Part shown: positions 20,665 to 30,738 of the stretch, piece after piece
Numbering within the stretch: the stretch's first letter is position 1
Layout: every line of letters begins with the position of its first letter
From: Paramoeba atlantica
Taxonomy: Eukaryota; Discosea
Direction: 5' to 3'
NCBI GenBank assembly: GCA_977017575.1
Contig: CDRNVI010000012.1
Span: 620,001-684,000, forward strand
Length of the DNA stretch: 64,000 bases
Position numbers and translations under genes: made by a program
The notes under the pieces: generated by a model
Told to the model about the DNA's origin: nothing
The model's input: only the letters and a program-made list of their open reading frames with translations
Database searches by the model: none

Positions 20665-21308
20665 GCAGTGCTAGGAATTATAATGCCAAAATATTACTGG
20701 GCTATAAAATTCATAAGGCGACAAATATCCAAATTGAATAAAGGATTGATACGTGATAATGATACTGTCCGACTCTCATACGTCGTTTTCACACAGCTTA
20801 ATCGTTGGATAAAGGATGTAAAGACTAATGCGCCACAGAATTATACAATTGTAGGAAAGTATAAAACGGCAACTTTGTACACGGATGCCTCGCTGGAAGG
20901 ATGGGGCGCCGTTTTATTTCGACAGGATGGTTCAGTTTTTGGCACAGGCGCGGCGTGGAACAGGGAAGTTGAAATCAACCACGCAGAAGCAATGGCTATT
21001 GAGAACGCTCTGCACGCCTTTTCTGAACATTGGTCTGATACAAAGTTCATCTGGCTACGTGTGGATAATACCAGTGTAGAATCCGCTCTCCGTAAGAAAT
21101 GGGCAGAGTCCTACAATATATCCGAAGTTCTCGAGCGAGTACTGTATTACCTACAAGCACATCACTTAACAATTTATCCCGAATACGTAACAACCAGGGA
21201 AAATCAGGCAGATGCCTGGAGCCGAAACCAATATGGAACTGGGCGAGACGGTGGGATACACGAACTAGCGACTGGGTGGGTGCCGGCGGTGCCCAGTCGT
21301 CAGTTTTA
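20665..21308 (+). mobile_element. DIRS-1 RT thumb and RNase H part (fossil)
   Basis: Continues DIRS-1 directly after the DIRS-2 insertion: IIMPKYYWAIKFIRRQ, then RNase H LYTDASLEGWGAVLF, a HAEAMAIENAL segment, LRVDNTSVE and ENQADAWSR. About 130 bp of 3' sequence follow up to about 21440. Confidence 0.85.
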
Positions 21309-21444
21309 GCAAGTTTTCTTCTTAGAATAGCATACGAAACAAGGAGGAAGTATTATTACAATCAAATGGTTTCAAGAAAATAATAGCAAAAAACTATACT
21401 TAACTCACAGTACATTATAGTCAACATTATTTATATTTCATACA

Positions 21445-21592
21445 GGTTACTGATCATGATGCGGTAGCGAAATTACACATGATATGTGATCTGTTAAACG
21501 GGTTTCTTGCACAGGATGTAACTTGTCGGCTCAATCGCGCCCGGTTGGTCGCAATACCAAAGGGAGACGGTGGAGTCCGACCGGTTGCAATG
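21445..21592 (+). pseudogene. RLE-7: RT fingers scrap of a SLACS-like LINE
   Basis: About 48 codons matching the RT fingers of RLE-13 and RLE-12: DLLNGFLAQDVTCRLNRAR followed by LVAIPKGDGGVRPVAMG. DIRS-3 begins at the point where siblings read GE-V/T-F. The scrap has no continuation in the window. It shares a long open frame with DIRS-3 only by chance. Confidence 0.8.
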
Positions 21593-21599
21593 GGCCAAC

Positions 21600-22598
21600 G
21601 TTCGCCCCAAGACCACAAACGTGAACAATACAGTGTGGAAGAAATCTCCAGTCACGAAGAATGCGATATCACAGGTCACCCAAAGATGCGGTGGTACGAT
21701 CAGCGAAACAAATATGCGAACGTCTGGAATCCAAACAGCCTCGTCCGACTTTATCCTCAACAACGTATTGCAGGTCACGAATCCGGAAATCAGAGAGGAA
21801 ATACGCGGAATATGGGCCACCTCAACATGGAATACGAGGGCACGCCTGATTTTGGACATGTGGTGCCGCAGATTGCCGCTCACGGACCAGGGTGTGGTCC
21901 TGTATATCATACGAATACATACCACCATTCAAACCAAATTGGTATACCTGCGACATTTGATTTCGGTACTCCGCCGACTGCGCAGACCTACAACTCAGAC
22001 AGAAATGTATTCGAAGGCATTGGTCAGGCGTGGGGCGGTTATCCTTCGGAGACAAGCAGCGCCGATGAATCGTCAAGCTATAGAACGGCTTACACCGATC
22101 ATGTCAAAGGAGATGGCTGCGGTAATGCATTTAGCGTTCAAAACGGCTTCGCGGGTTGGCGAGGTTTGCAATCTTGTGGGTCGAGATTTTGTGGTCAGAA
22201 CTCCGAACAGAATAGTTATCAATTGGGGTGCGAAAACCAAGACTACCAAAGAGCAGCCTTTTCGTCCGGACAACATGGTTGTTATCGAAGGCCCGAGTAC
22301 GACCCTTATTTACAACCATGTGAAGAATATAAAATCGAACCAGAAAATCAGTACACTTACAACCACCAGTATTTCCCGTTTCCTCAAACATCACATGGGT
22401 CTCCAGTACACATCCCATTCCCTCAAACATGGAGCCATCACCAGTCTAATGCACCACGTAGCTACGGGGCACCAGTCCCTCGAACAAGTCATGAGGCTCT
22501 CTCATCACAAGCAGGTGGCAACACTTTTGAGATACGCGGGGCCCAGCGAAGCGACGGCACTTGCACTCGGAACTCAAAATACCACGCGAAGACTATAA
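21600..22598 (+). mobile_element. DIRS-3 tyrosine recombinase (fossil)
   Basis: About 330 residues. Boxes: FKTASRVGEVCNLVGRD (Arg), YTSHSLKHGAITSL (H-x-x-K variant) and SHHKQVATLLRYAG (late His and Tyr). Clearly the sister of the DIRS-1 recombinase. A second long frame through this region is a shadow. Confidence 0.85.
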
Positions 22599-22613
22599 AT
22601 AAACCGAACAATT

Positions 22614-24172
22614 TGATGAATGGAGATTGGATTGCTTTGAATGAAAGCCTATTACCGGCACAGAAAAGAACGTTAAGTAGAATGCATCGGCGAACAAAAC
22701 TCTCAACAAGAGAACAGAGGGACACTGTACCTCTGCATGTTACCGAGGTTTCAGCTATTCAGCTAGAGAAGGTAAGAGCTTTAATGAATTCGCAGACAAA
22801 AGAGCGTTTCGATGACGTATGGAATCAACTCATAAACCCCCAAATACCAGTTCCGAAAATACAACCAGCCTCGAAAACGACTATTTCACAAAATGACATA
22901 GATCAATTGACCAAATGTGGAATAATCAAAAGTGTAGCTGAAGAAAGGCTGAAAATGAGCCCAACCAAAGGCACGATTGTCCCATTTACGACGCTAGAAT
23001 ATCGCGACGAAAAGCCACGTCGACGATTCATCTGTTGGCCAACTGCTCATAATTACGCTCTTCACGACGCATATGAGGCCCAAGTACCAATTTCACAGCC
23101 CTCTACGTACGTGGATGCAGTGCAATACGATGCGGCAGTTAAGCGCGATCTGCGATGTGGATTCTACCAGATCGAACTACCGGAGGCATGTCGATGTTTC
23201 TACCGTTTTGTTTACCAAAACAACGTGTATGAATTGAACCGCATGCCGATGGGGCATGTGTGTGCACCGGAGATACAACAAACAATTACAGCTGTTATCG
23301 CGGGGGATTCTTCATACTGTAACGAGCACACTCAGAACGTAAGATTCGGATATCCGGGAAGAATAGACACGTACATTGATGGGTTTCGATTTTCGGGAAC
23401 TCACGCTGCATGCAGGGATTACGAAATTTGGATGGAAAAGCGTGCCAAAGCGTTGAAAGCAACTTTCAAAGATTCTGATTCTATGCGGGGAAAACAGTAC
23501 ACATTTGTAGGTATTGATTTCGACCACGAGTGTAAAAAATATCGTCTTTCCAAAAGTTTCGTACAAAAGATACCGCGCAATATTGAGAATATTATTCTCA
23601 TGCATGAGCTGGAAACGTTAACCGCGCGGCTAGTGTACGGCGCGTCAGTTCTGCGAACGAATCTTCCACGTTATTATTGGGTTATAAAGTACGTTCGAAG
23701 ACGACTTTCGGAATTAAACAAGGGACAAATATCAGACACTACTGAATTATCGCTTCCTCCCACCATATATAACGATCTACAGATGTGGATGAATGAAATA
23801 AAAGCAAATCAATGGCAGGAATATGTGTCGGTCAGCGAAGACGAAGCGTCGTCCGCAGTTATGTATACCGATGCATCTGAAGCGGGTTGGGGAGGAGTAC
23901 TGTTTTTGCCAACCGGCGAGGTGTTAGCGACAGGAGCCGCCTGGGATTATAAAATAGAAATAAATTTTGCTGAGGCTTTGGCTGTAGAGCGTGCCTTCCT
24001 CGCTTTTGAACAACATTGGCCCAAAATAACGAACATTCGACTCATGTTGGACAATTCGAGCGTTATAGCCTCTCTAAGAAAGGAGTGGGCTGAGTCCCCT
24101 GCGTTGGCTGAAGTGTTGACGCGACTTCTTCCGTTCTTCCACGAGTATCGCCTGCGAGTAACCCCATATTAT
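22614..24172 (+). mobile_element. DIRS-3 RT and RNase H (fossil)
   Basis: Starts MNGDW just after the recombinase stop. RT: RRRFICWPTAH, KRDLRCGFYQIELPE, NRMPMGHVCAPEIQQT, motif C TYIDGFRFSG. RNase H: MYTDASEAGWGGVLF, an FAEALAVERAF segment, LMLDNSSV. It is interrupted near the last RNase H motif by unrelated sequence. Confidence 0.9.
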
Positions 24173-24174
24173 GG

Positions 24175-24488
24175 GCTAGGGGGGACCTTCGATGAGTACT
24201 CATCGTAAGTTGTAGACTTTCGATGAGTCTCACGGAAAGTTGTAGACTTTCGATGAGTACTCATCGAAGGTGTTTTTGACTTTTTCAATTTTTCGTATTT
24301 TATCAATTTTTTGCGAAGGGCCAACTGTGAGCGTAGCCCTGGGACATAATAATATTTTTTGGCGACCCGTGCGCTCCAGCGTGCGGGTCGCGCACTGAGA
24401 ACCTGTGTCTACCCCTGCTTGGGGGTACGTTCGTTGATTTCTCAACGAAAATCCGGATTTTCGTGTCGACTTTGTGTTTTTCGGCTTA
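24175..24488 (+). repeat. Palindrome-bearing repeat unit (copy 2)
   Basis: Starts TAGGGGGGACCTTCGATGAG, the reverse complement of the end of copy 1 (3060-3517). Contains TTCGATGAGTACTCATCGAA (24249-24268, perfect palindrome), a near-copy at 24188-24205, and TTCGTTGATTTCTCAACGAA (24430-24449). Non-coding. It lies between DIRS-3 and RLE-8. Confidence 0.5.
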
Positions 24489-24632
24489 CTGCATTAGCTG
24501 ATTGCTCCGTTTACCGAGATTCGTCTTGGATATTTCATTTATGATAGTGAGGTCATAGAATATCTCACCGGACGCCCAGTAACTTGCTAAGTCTGGCCCG
24601 CTGCGATGGAATGATGCGGTTCCAAACAAAAA
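24489..24632 (-). pseudogene. RLE-8: nuclease-core scrap
   Basis: On the minus strand about 45 codons read FHRSGPDLASYWASGEIFYD followed by LTIINEI and LGKRSNQLMQ, the RLE core and the next helix of subgroup A. It is truncated on both sides. Too short for a start-to-stop ORF but unmistakable. Confidence 0.85.
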
Positions 24633-24850
24633 CAAAGATCATCTAATCCATCCGGTTTTAGGTTGTAGTTTGTTTGCTCGTTGCTTTTTTTTGAGGTATT
24701 ATTTACAGATTTTTAGGGAATAATTTACCGCATGATTGTTTTGGACTTTAGGCGTTGTTGTTGCTGTTGGAATTGACGTGGACTTGCGCATATATATATA
24801 CCATATGTATATTGCATAAAAACGAATCTCTCACTATTATTATTTTGCGG
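24633..24850. other. Unassigned stretch
   Basis: AT-rich, with a TATATATA tract at about 24790. Probably the distal 3' end of RLE-9 plus flanking sequence. No gene seen. Confidence 0.4.
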
Positions 24851-25039
24851 TATGTTCTTTTAGTTGCAACTTTACGCAGAGAAAATAAGCGGTCTTGACA
24901 CGGGTTCTTTTTGCGAACTTTATTTTTCAATGGCTGAGGCCTCCTATGTTCTTTTAGTTGCCACTTTACGCAGAGGAAAATAAGCGGTCTTGACAAGGGT
25001 TCTTTTTGCGAACTTTATTTTTCAATGGCTGAGGCCTCC
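24851..25039 (-). repeat. 94-bp tandem duplication at the RLE-9 3' end
   Basis: Units 24851-24944 and 24945-25039 differ at about three positions. The unit covers the last codons, stop and proximal 3' UTR of RLE-9 (read on the minus strand). Confidence 0.9.
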
Positions 25040-25180
25040 TAGCCATTGTTCTGCTGAGATGTATTGTCGTAATTGTGATACGACAGTGTAAGCTGCAAAT
25101 TTCTCGATTTCTAGTTGAAAGGAATCTCGCGTGTTTTGGAAATCAAGCTCAGCCCTTTTCGCCAGGGTTTTGATTAGGTT

Positions 25181-27277
25181 TTTTTTTTTAAACAAAAAGG
25201 GGGTATTATTTCAATACAGTTTACTAGCTTTTTCCTATGGCGAAAAAATTAGTTATAGTATCCTAAATTTCATATCGTAAACTCATATTTCGCATTTCTG
25301 AAACACCAACAAAAAAAGATTATCACGCAAACTTGTGTCCTATCGTCCTTTTCAAGCTTTCATGGAACCGAGCCATGAAGCTCGCGGTAGGAGGTCACGG
25401 AGCTGTGAGACAATTGTATAAGCGTTGAGTTTTTCAATCTCAAGCTGAAATGCCTCACGAACTTCAGGAACGTTAAGGTTCGCTCTCTTAGCGAGGGAGG
25501 CTATGAGATTCCGTGTGTGTTCGTGCAAAGAACCACTTTCGGTCATTGCAATGCACTTAAAGTAATCTTCTTCGATCCCGCCGGATTCAACGTACTTTTT
25601 CCTTTTCCTCTCAATCGCATTTTGCAACAGCTGTGTTTCAGTCATCTTCCGATAGCTTAAGCTTCCGGTGTGAACTACGGTGATGTCATACAGTACTTCG
25701 CCCATGTGTGGCCACATAATACCGAGGTCGGGCCCAGAGCGTATTCTTCGGGCACGGCAAGGGTGCTTCTCAATCGATTCTGGAGAAATGTGCGCTTTGC
25801 ATTTTGTGCAGTAAAAGGAAGCATGCATGCGCGGTTCAATCACAGAGGGGAGGCCCGCTTTAGAGCACAGATCTGCTAGGAACCGTACAAGAGATGAATG
25901 CTTTCTTGTTGCGTTCATTCCTGCGCATTTTGTGCATCCGATTATATGTTGGAAGATTTCGTCCGATCTCATCTCAGCAGCACAACCCGGGCACTCGGCT
26001 CTTTCCGGCATCGAAGGAAGCTTGATTCCCAACCTGGTCATAATGGTATATCGGAAAAGGTAGGGATTCACATATCCGCTAGTGGATTGTAGGTGGCGAA
26101 ATGACGTCGTGGTTCGCTTCAGAATGGAGTCCAATCGTGGGTCTTTGCGTAGGTCTGTTGCTAGATCTTTTTGTTCTTTTTTTATGGCTTTGGATGCATG
26201 TATTCGAGCTGTTTGCTGCATGGGTTTCGTGTCTCTGTTTTGATCTTTCGACATGCGAATACCTACCGGAGCTTTAGGGGTAATTAGTTGCTCATCAATA
26301 GATTTTCGTGCGGTGTCAAAATAGTATCGCTGCTTCAGAGTAGAAGGAGTTAGCCCAAGGCCACCCAAGTGTTGCGGTAGTGACGCTAGTTGAATGGAAG
26401 TGTCATCTGCGAAGAACCAATATTTTACAATATCAGCAATTTCTGTGTCAAATCTTTGTGCCATATCCAGGGATTCTGCCGGTCGGTGAACTCGAAGGTG
26501 ATAATCGTTTCGCGGGAGTGCACATCGTTGCAGCATGGCGAGGGAGATGTTGCTAGGACCCATTTTTCGTAGCCTGCGGAATAAACATTGATGTTTCTCA
26601 AGTTTTCGGACGAGAAGAGCACTTATCTCTGCACGTTGCCCAATGTAGGCGCCAAGAATTTTGATAGTTTTGTCACACTTGGATACCCCTAAAGAACTGA
26701 GAGCCAATGATTGTTCGTTGTTTTGCTTAGTAGCTTCGTGATCAAACCATTCTGATTTCGAGAAGTTGATATTGAGGCCAATGTCGGATGATAATTCACG
26801 CAGCTGCAGGAAGGCTGCTTCTAGGGAAAGACGGTTTTTCGACGACATCGTCACATCATCCATATAGGCGCGGATTTTAACCTCGGGGAAAAACTCGGCG
26901 ACTTCCACCAACGCTCCTTGTAGTAGTGCACAAAAGTAAAGAGAGGAAAGCGCAGAGCCTTGCCGTACCCCGGACGTGCTCTTTATCGTAGTGTGGAGGC
27001 GGTTGTTCGCAAAGAAAAGCAAGTCCGAGGGGTCGCCGTATTCGCAGTAGAACATCCGCATGAATGGTTTGAAAGCGCTGTTTTGCTGCAGTGCCCGTGC
27101 AATGGCCGCTCTTTGTGGAGTGTTATACGCGTTCGAGTAGTCTACTGTCAGGATAGTGTGTCCGGAATCGCGGTCCTTGAGGAGTTCGTAAACAATGCTT
27201 TCGCACGCGTTTTTCTGTAGGACTCCACGTTGGATGGGATAGAAGAAGCTTTTTAGAGATGCCTCGTGGCGTTGCAA
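25181..27277 (-). mobile_element. RLE-10: 5'-truncated subgroup-B LINE inserted in RLE-9, 8-bp target duplication
   Basis: Orientation minus. The 3' end is a short poly(A) (T9 at 25181-25189 on the plus strand) directly against the target duplication ATTAGGTT. The 5' end is truncated in the RT fingers. It contains the 641-codon ORF 25352-27277. This is a textbook target-primed reverse-transcription insertion of one family member into another. Confidence 0.9.
25352..27277 (-). CDS. RLE-10 reverse transcriptase/endonuclease (5'-truncated, otherwise open)
   Basis: Open from the 5' truncation to the stop. Motif A ILTVDYSNAYNTP, motif B SGVRQGSALSSLYF, motif C RAYMDDVTMSS; thumb LRKMGPSNISLAML and GGLGLTPS; zinc finger CPGC...H...C..C; FYCTKC...HPC; RLE core RSGPDLGIMWPHMGEVLYDI; C-terminal FQLEIEKLNAYTIVSQLRD. 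All RT and nuclease catalytic residues are present, but the N-terminal domain and RT fingers are missing, so it cannot act alone. There is no own start codon; translation would begin outside the element. Confidence 0.9.
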   Translation of the reverse strand: MQRHEASLKSFFYPIQRGVLQKNACESIVYELLKDRDSGHTILTVDYSNAYNTPQRAAIARALQQNSAFKPFMRMFYCEYGDPSDLLFFANNRLHTTIKSTSGVRQGSALSSLYFCALLQGALVEVAEFFPEVKIRAYMDDVTMSSKNRLSLEAAFLQLRELSSDIGLNINFSKSEWFDHEATKQNNEQSLALSSLGVSKCDKTIKILGAYIGQRAEISALLVRKLEKHQCLFRRLRKMGPSNISLAMLQRCALPRNDYHLRVHRPAESLDMAQRFDTEIADIVKYWFFADDTSIQLASLPQHLGGLGLTPSTLKQRYYFDTARKSIDEQLITPKAPVGIRMSKDQNRDTKPMQQTARIHASKAIKKEQKDLATDLRKDPRLDSILKRTTTSFRHLQSTSGYVNPYLFRYTIMTRLGIKLPSMPERAECPGCAAEMRSDEIFQHIIGCTKCAGMNATRKHSSLVRFLADLCSKAGLPSVIEPRMHASFYCTKCKAHISPESIEKHPCRARRIRSGPDLGIMWPHMGEVLYDITVVHTGSLSYRKMTETQLLQNAIERKRKKYVESGGIEEDYFKCIAMTESGSLHEHTRNLIASLAKRANLNVPEVREAFQLEIEKLNAYTIVSQLRDLLPRASWLGSMKA

Positions 27278-28218
27278 ATTAGGTTCTTCGTTTCTTCATA
27301 CATTAACCCACAGTCTGTTACCGCTATACATCGAAAATATTCTGGTTCCAGATCTTTTTCCACTATATATTTCCGATGTTTTCGTTCCACTGCACTTTGT
27401 AAAAGAGCTCTGCTGCTTTGTTTACGATATCCACTGCAACATGTATGGATCACTGTCACGTCGTATAAAACTTCCCCTACGTCAGGCCACATTATTGCTA
27501 GATCCGGGCCTGATCTAATTCTTCTAGCGCGACATGGGTGTCTTTCTGCGGCTTCGGGTGAGATTGAACATTTGCACTTTGTACAGAAAAAGGATGAATA
27601 AAGACGAGGCTCAATGGCGCATGGCAGCCCTGCTTTGGCACACAAGTTAGATAAATACCGTACGATGTGTGAGTGTTTCCTTGTGCTATTCATTCCTGCA
27701 CATCGCGAACAGCCGGCCACATGTGGAATAATATTGCTCGGTGATTCAATGGTTCCACATCCTGGGCACGAAACGGTTTCTGGGGCATTCTCCAGTCTTA
27801 TCGCTAGACGCATCGTGAGGGTTTGTTTAAATAGGTAAGGATTCACATAGTTGCTGGTCGAGAATAGATGGTAATTTGACTCTTGCGATCTTTTCATGAT
27901 GTTCCCGAATCGAGGATTCCCGCTCAGCTCTGCGGCTACTTTTTCATGTTCACTTTTCATCATTTTTTTCATGCTGGTGCGCGCTCCCTGCGACCCTGAG
28001 TTCTTGTTAGCTTTTCGTTTTTCCTCTGATTCTACCGGAGCTTCAATGGTTTTGACATGCTCATCAATAGAATTGCGAGAAAGGTCGAAAAGGAAACGAT
28101 GTTTCAGGATCGTGGAAGTTATGCCTAATCCCCCCATTTTGCAAGGGAGCGAAGCTAATGACAAAGCGTCGTCGTCCGCCCCACACCATCTCTTTAAAAC
28201 ACCTCGAATCTCTGTCTA

Positions 28219-28370
28219 AAGTCCGGTGTCTTCTTATATGATTGAGCCAACCGCTCTCGTGCTAGAAGATTACTCCCCGCGTGGAGCACCGGCAACGCGA
28301 CCTACGCATGAAGTGAGGCAGCCACATCTGTTCGCAGACAAATGGCTGGATAATAACTAACTAACTAACC
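28219..28370. other. Short unassigned stretch with TAAC repeat
   Basis: Non-coding, ends in (TAAC)4 immediately before RLE-11. It may be the 3' tail of a lost element. Confidence 0.35.
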
Positions 28371-28607
28371 ATGTTTCAGATGCCATACGACGCCCCAACT
28401 ACTGCATGCGTCACGCCCAATGAGATACGCGAGGCAGGACGAAGCTTAGCGAAAGGAGCAGCCCCCGGACCCACAGGTACGACAGACTCGATTTTACGAA
28501 TCCTATTGGACGACGAGGTATGTTGCCTAAGTTTGTGCCATCATATTCTGTTTTCTTCCGTTTCGTATTGGCGCTACCCCCCTTGTCAGGGGGATAGTAA
28601 CTAACTA

Positions 28608-28629
28608 AGCTTACGCGTCTTTGTAAGCT
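28608..28629 (-). ncRNA. 3' UTR hairpin of RLE-12 (cis element)
   Basis: AGCTTAC-GCGTCTTT-GTAAGCT on the plus strand: a 7-bp stem and 8-nt loop. The same loop (one difference) and a stem with a compensatory pair change occur in RLE-18 and RLE-19. Probably a structured recognition element in the RNA 3' end. Confidence 0.6.
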
Positions 28630-28656
28630 GGCTATTGAATAACTAAATATTAAATT

Positions 28657-30450
28657 TTAAACTTGCGACAACGCTTTGCCCATTTGAGCGTTCAGAATGA
28701 CACCGTTTAATTCTTGTAGATGCATTCCAAAATCTCGCACTACGGTTTCACGATCACGTCCGTTTGCATCAGCTAATGCCTTCAGAAGGGCGACACTGCT
28801 TTTGTTCATGGCTCCTCCGGCAAGCACTGATAGGCATACAAATTTTTCCCGAGGAATTAGATCGGAGTTTACATAAGTGTCCAGCTTCCTTTTTTCTGCT
28901 TCCTGCATCAGTTGGGCTCCCCGTTTGTGGATGTTTGATTTCGATAGTTCATTTGTTACCGTGAAATCATAAAATATTTCACCCGACACCCAAAAGATCA
29001 CGAGGTCCGGGCCGCTTCGATGGAAGGATGTGGTTCCACATGTTTTCTGATGCTCCTGTTTTCGCTGTTCGCTCACCGCTTCGGTACATTTAAGGCATCG
29101 GTATGATGTGAATTGTCGCGGTTCACGCTCGCATGGGATCCCGGCTCGCAGACATAGATCGTATATGTGCCGAACTAGTGCATTGTGCCTTGTCGTTGCA
29201 TTTGCCCCCGTGCATTTTACACAGCCAAGTAAATGTGCCAGAGTGTTTAGACTCAAGGATCATCTTGCATCCAGGGCACAGAAAATTATTCGGCATTCTT
29301 CTGTGCGCGATTCCGAGTCGCGCCATTACCACCAGTGTGAATTGGGAGGATGGGATGCATCTCGTTCTGCCTTGTAGCCAGTCGTGGTTCCCCTTCTCGC
29401 TGCACGCTTTTACCAACGGTGCTACCTCCTCATTTTTCTTAGTGAGTTCCTGATATACCTTCTGATTTAACATTGCATCTGTCACGGCACCATCATCACT
29501 TACTACTTCGCTTTCCCGCATCATCTCTTCGTCATGCGTTAACCGAGCTGAGTTGATTTTACAGCGCTCTAGAGAAACGCGTTTCGAAGAATTGTAAGCA
29601 GCATTGCGAGTTTCGGCCGATGATGGTAGACCGAGTCCACCTTTCTTGACGGGCAGTCGACACCAGGAGATGTGTTTGTCGGACATTTTACCGAGCCATG
29701 TGCGCATTACCTCTTCAACCTCCTTATCGAATTGTTTACATAGCTTTTCGGAAGCAGCTGGCGTGTGTACCCGAGTGTGGTATCTGTGTCGGATGTTTAC
29801 GCTTTTCGAGAGTAAGAGCAGCGATATGTTGTTCAACCCCATGAGCTTTAGACGTCGAAAAATTGCTTCATGCTTCTTAAGCTTTCGCGCTAAACACTCG
29901 CTGACCACCTCATCATCTCCTATGAAAGCTCCGAGCGTCTTTGTCGCTGCGTTTTCTGTTTTTACACCCTCTGTTTGAAGAGTTTCCGGGATCGGGATTT
30001 TGTTCTTTCCACTAAACCACACGCATTTATGTTTTGCCATTTTAACTCGTTTTTCAGCCAGGAGACCATGTAAGCGAAGAAATGCGTTGGCCAATGCTTG
30101 ATGATCCTCGGACGCCATATTAATATCGTTTATGAAAGCAAAAATCTTTACTTGTGGGAATTCTGCCGCAAGCATTTCCAAGATGGGCTGCATGAAGGCG
30201 CAAAAGTATAGGGTGGACAGCGGAGAGCCCTGCCGAACTCCAGCAGAGCTGTATATCGTTTCATAGTGCTCGCCATTCTTTCCATAATATAAAAGCTCCG
30301 ATGCCTCGGAGTATTCGGTGTGGAAGAATCTTCGAAACGGTCGCAATGTACACAGACCGAAAACAACTTTCGCGATGTCACTGCGCATGGGTGAGTTGAA
30401 AGCGTTGGCGAGACCAATGGATAAAATCGCTTTCCCTTCTTGGTAATGAC
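28657..30450 (-). pseudogene. RLE-12 RT/endonuclease, inactivated
   Basis: The RT has lost both catalytic positions. Motif A reads SIGLANAFNSP, where siblings have SIDLKNAFNSP (Asp to Gly). Motif C reads FAFINDINMAS, where siblings have YAYVDDI (first Asp to Asn). Thumb, GGLGLPSS and CPGC follow. A frameshift at about 29245, within the zinc finger, moves the rest (GCVKCTGANATTRHN, RSGPDLVIFWVSGEIFYDF, LQELNGV) to a second frame ending at 28657. The nuclease motif itself is conserved. It must have decayed after insertion, or been copied in trans. Confidence 0.9.
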
Positions 30451-30738
30451 TTTGTGCCACATGATAACGGACTTAATCAACGGGGAGCTCGCCGAAGAAG
30501 TCATGAGACGCATCAAAAGGGCGAGGCTCGTAGCAGTTCCAAAACCACAGCAGGGAGTGCGCCCCATTGCGGTGGGCGAGGTTTGGTTAAAGCTAGCAGA
30601 AATTGTTCTACTTCAGCGACACGAAAAAAAACTCGTACCCCTCTTTGCACCTTATCAATTTGGTGTCATGGTGAAATCGGGATGCAAACACATCATACAT
30701 AAGCTGAATAAGCGTCACGAGAATGGTGGCAGCGTTCC

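Larger units (their letters stand above)
15670..21440 (+). mobile_element. DIRS-1: VIPER/TATE-like tyrosine-recombinase retroelement (fossil), split by DIRS-2
   Basis: Order on the plus strand: tyrosine recombinase (15691-16404), RT (from about 16406), then RNase H (after the insertion, to about 21308), the order reported for trypanosome VIPER elements. DIRS-2 (17451-20664) is inserted in the RT/RNase H connection. The 3' part at 21260-21300 contains the GGTGGGTGCCGGC-type motif seen in terminal repeats of its relatives. No Gag part is attached at the left. It looks broken, mainly by the nested insertion and missing ends. Confidence 0.8.
21593..24172 (+). mobile_element. DIRS-3: VIPER/TATE-like element (fossil)
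   Basis: Inserted in RLE-7. Encodes a tyrosine recombinase (about 21600-22598) and RT-RNase H (about 22614-24172) in overlapping register, the same order as DIRS-1. The RNase H end is cut by the palindromic repeat at 24175. No terminal repeats are visible at either side. It looks broken, with the right end missing. Confidence 0.8.
24851..28218 (-). mobile_element. RLE-9: subgroup-B SLACS-like LINE (5'-truncated) split by RLE-10
   Basis: Coding pieces at 28216-27278 and 25180-25022. The first begins in the RT thumb (LASLPCKMGGLGITSTILKH) and includes YVNPYLFKQTLTMRL, a CPGC zinc finger, the FCTKC/HPC cluster and the RLE core RSGPDLAIMWPDVGEVLYDV. The second has LAKRAELDFQNTRDSFQLE and the C-terminal QWLGG. 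RLE-10 lies between them, flanked by ATTAGGTT (25173-25180 and 27278-27285). Removing it restores E-T-K-N-L-I-K-T-L. Confidence 0.9.
28541..30450 (-). mobile_element. RLE-12: 5'-truncated subgroup-A LINE, 9-bp target duplication
   Basis: Minus-strand insertion in RLE-11. It starts in the RT just before motif A and ends with a 116-bp 3' UTR (28541-28656) lacking poly(A). That UTR contains a hairpin (28608-28629) matching the 3' ends of RLE-18 and RLE-19, and a second C5/G5 hairpin at about 28578-28593. Confidence 0.9.
28371..30738 (+). mobile_element. RLE-11: RT-fingers fragment of a subgroup-A LINE, split by RLE-12
   Basis: Pieces 28374-28540 (DAPTTACVTPNEIREAGRSL, KGAAPGPTGTTDS, LDDEVCCLSLCH) and 30451-30738 (MITDLINGELAEEVMRRIKR, GVRPIAVGEV, LLQRHEKKLVPLFAPYQFG, ENGGS). 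The RLE-12 insertion between them duplicates TTTGTGCCA (28532-28540 and 30451-30459). Removing it gives L-S-L-C-H-M-I-T-D-L-I-N-G. The element breaks off before motif A, and 30739-30830 is unassigned. Confidence 0.85.

Noticed and set aside
21479-22600. The first 370 codons of the 909-codon frame read as one protein
   Set aside because: This frame fuses the RLE-7 scrap with an out-of-frame reading of the DIRS-3 recombinase. The recombinase motifs are in the other frame.
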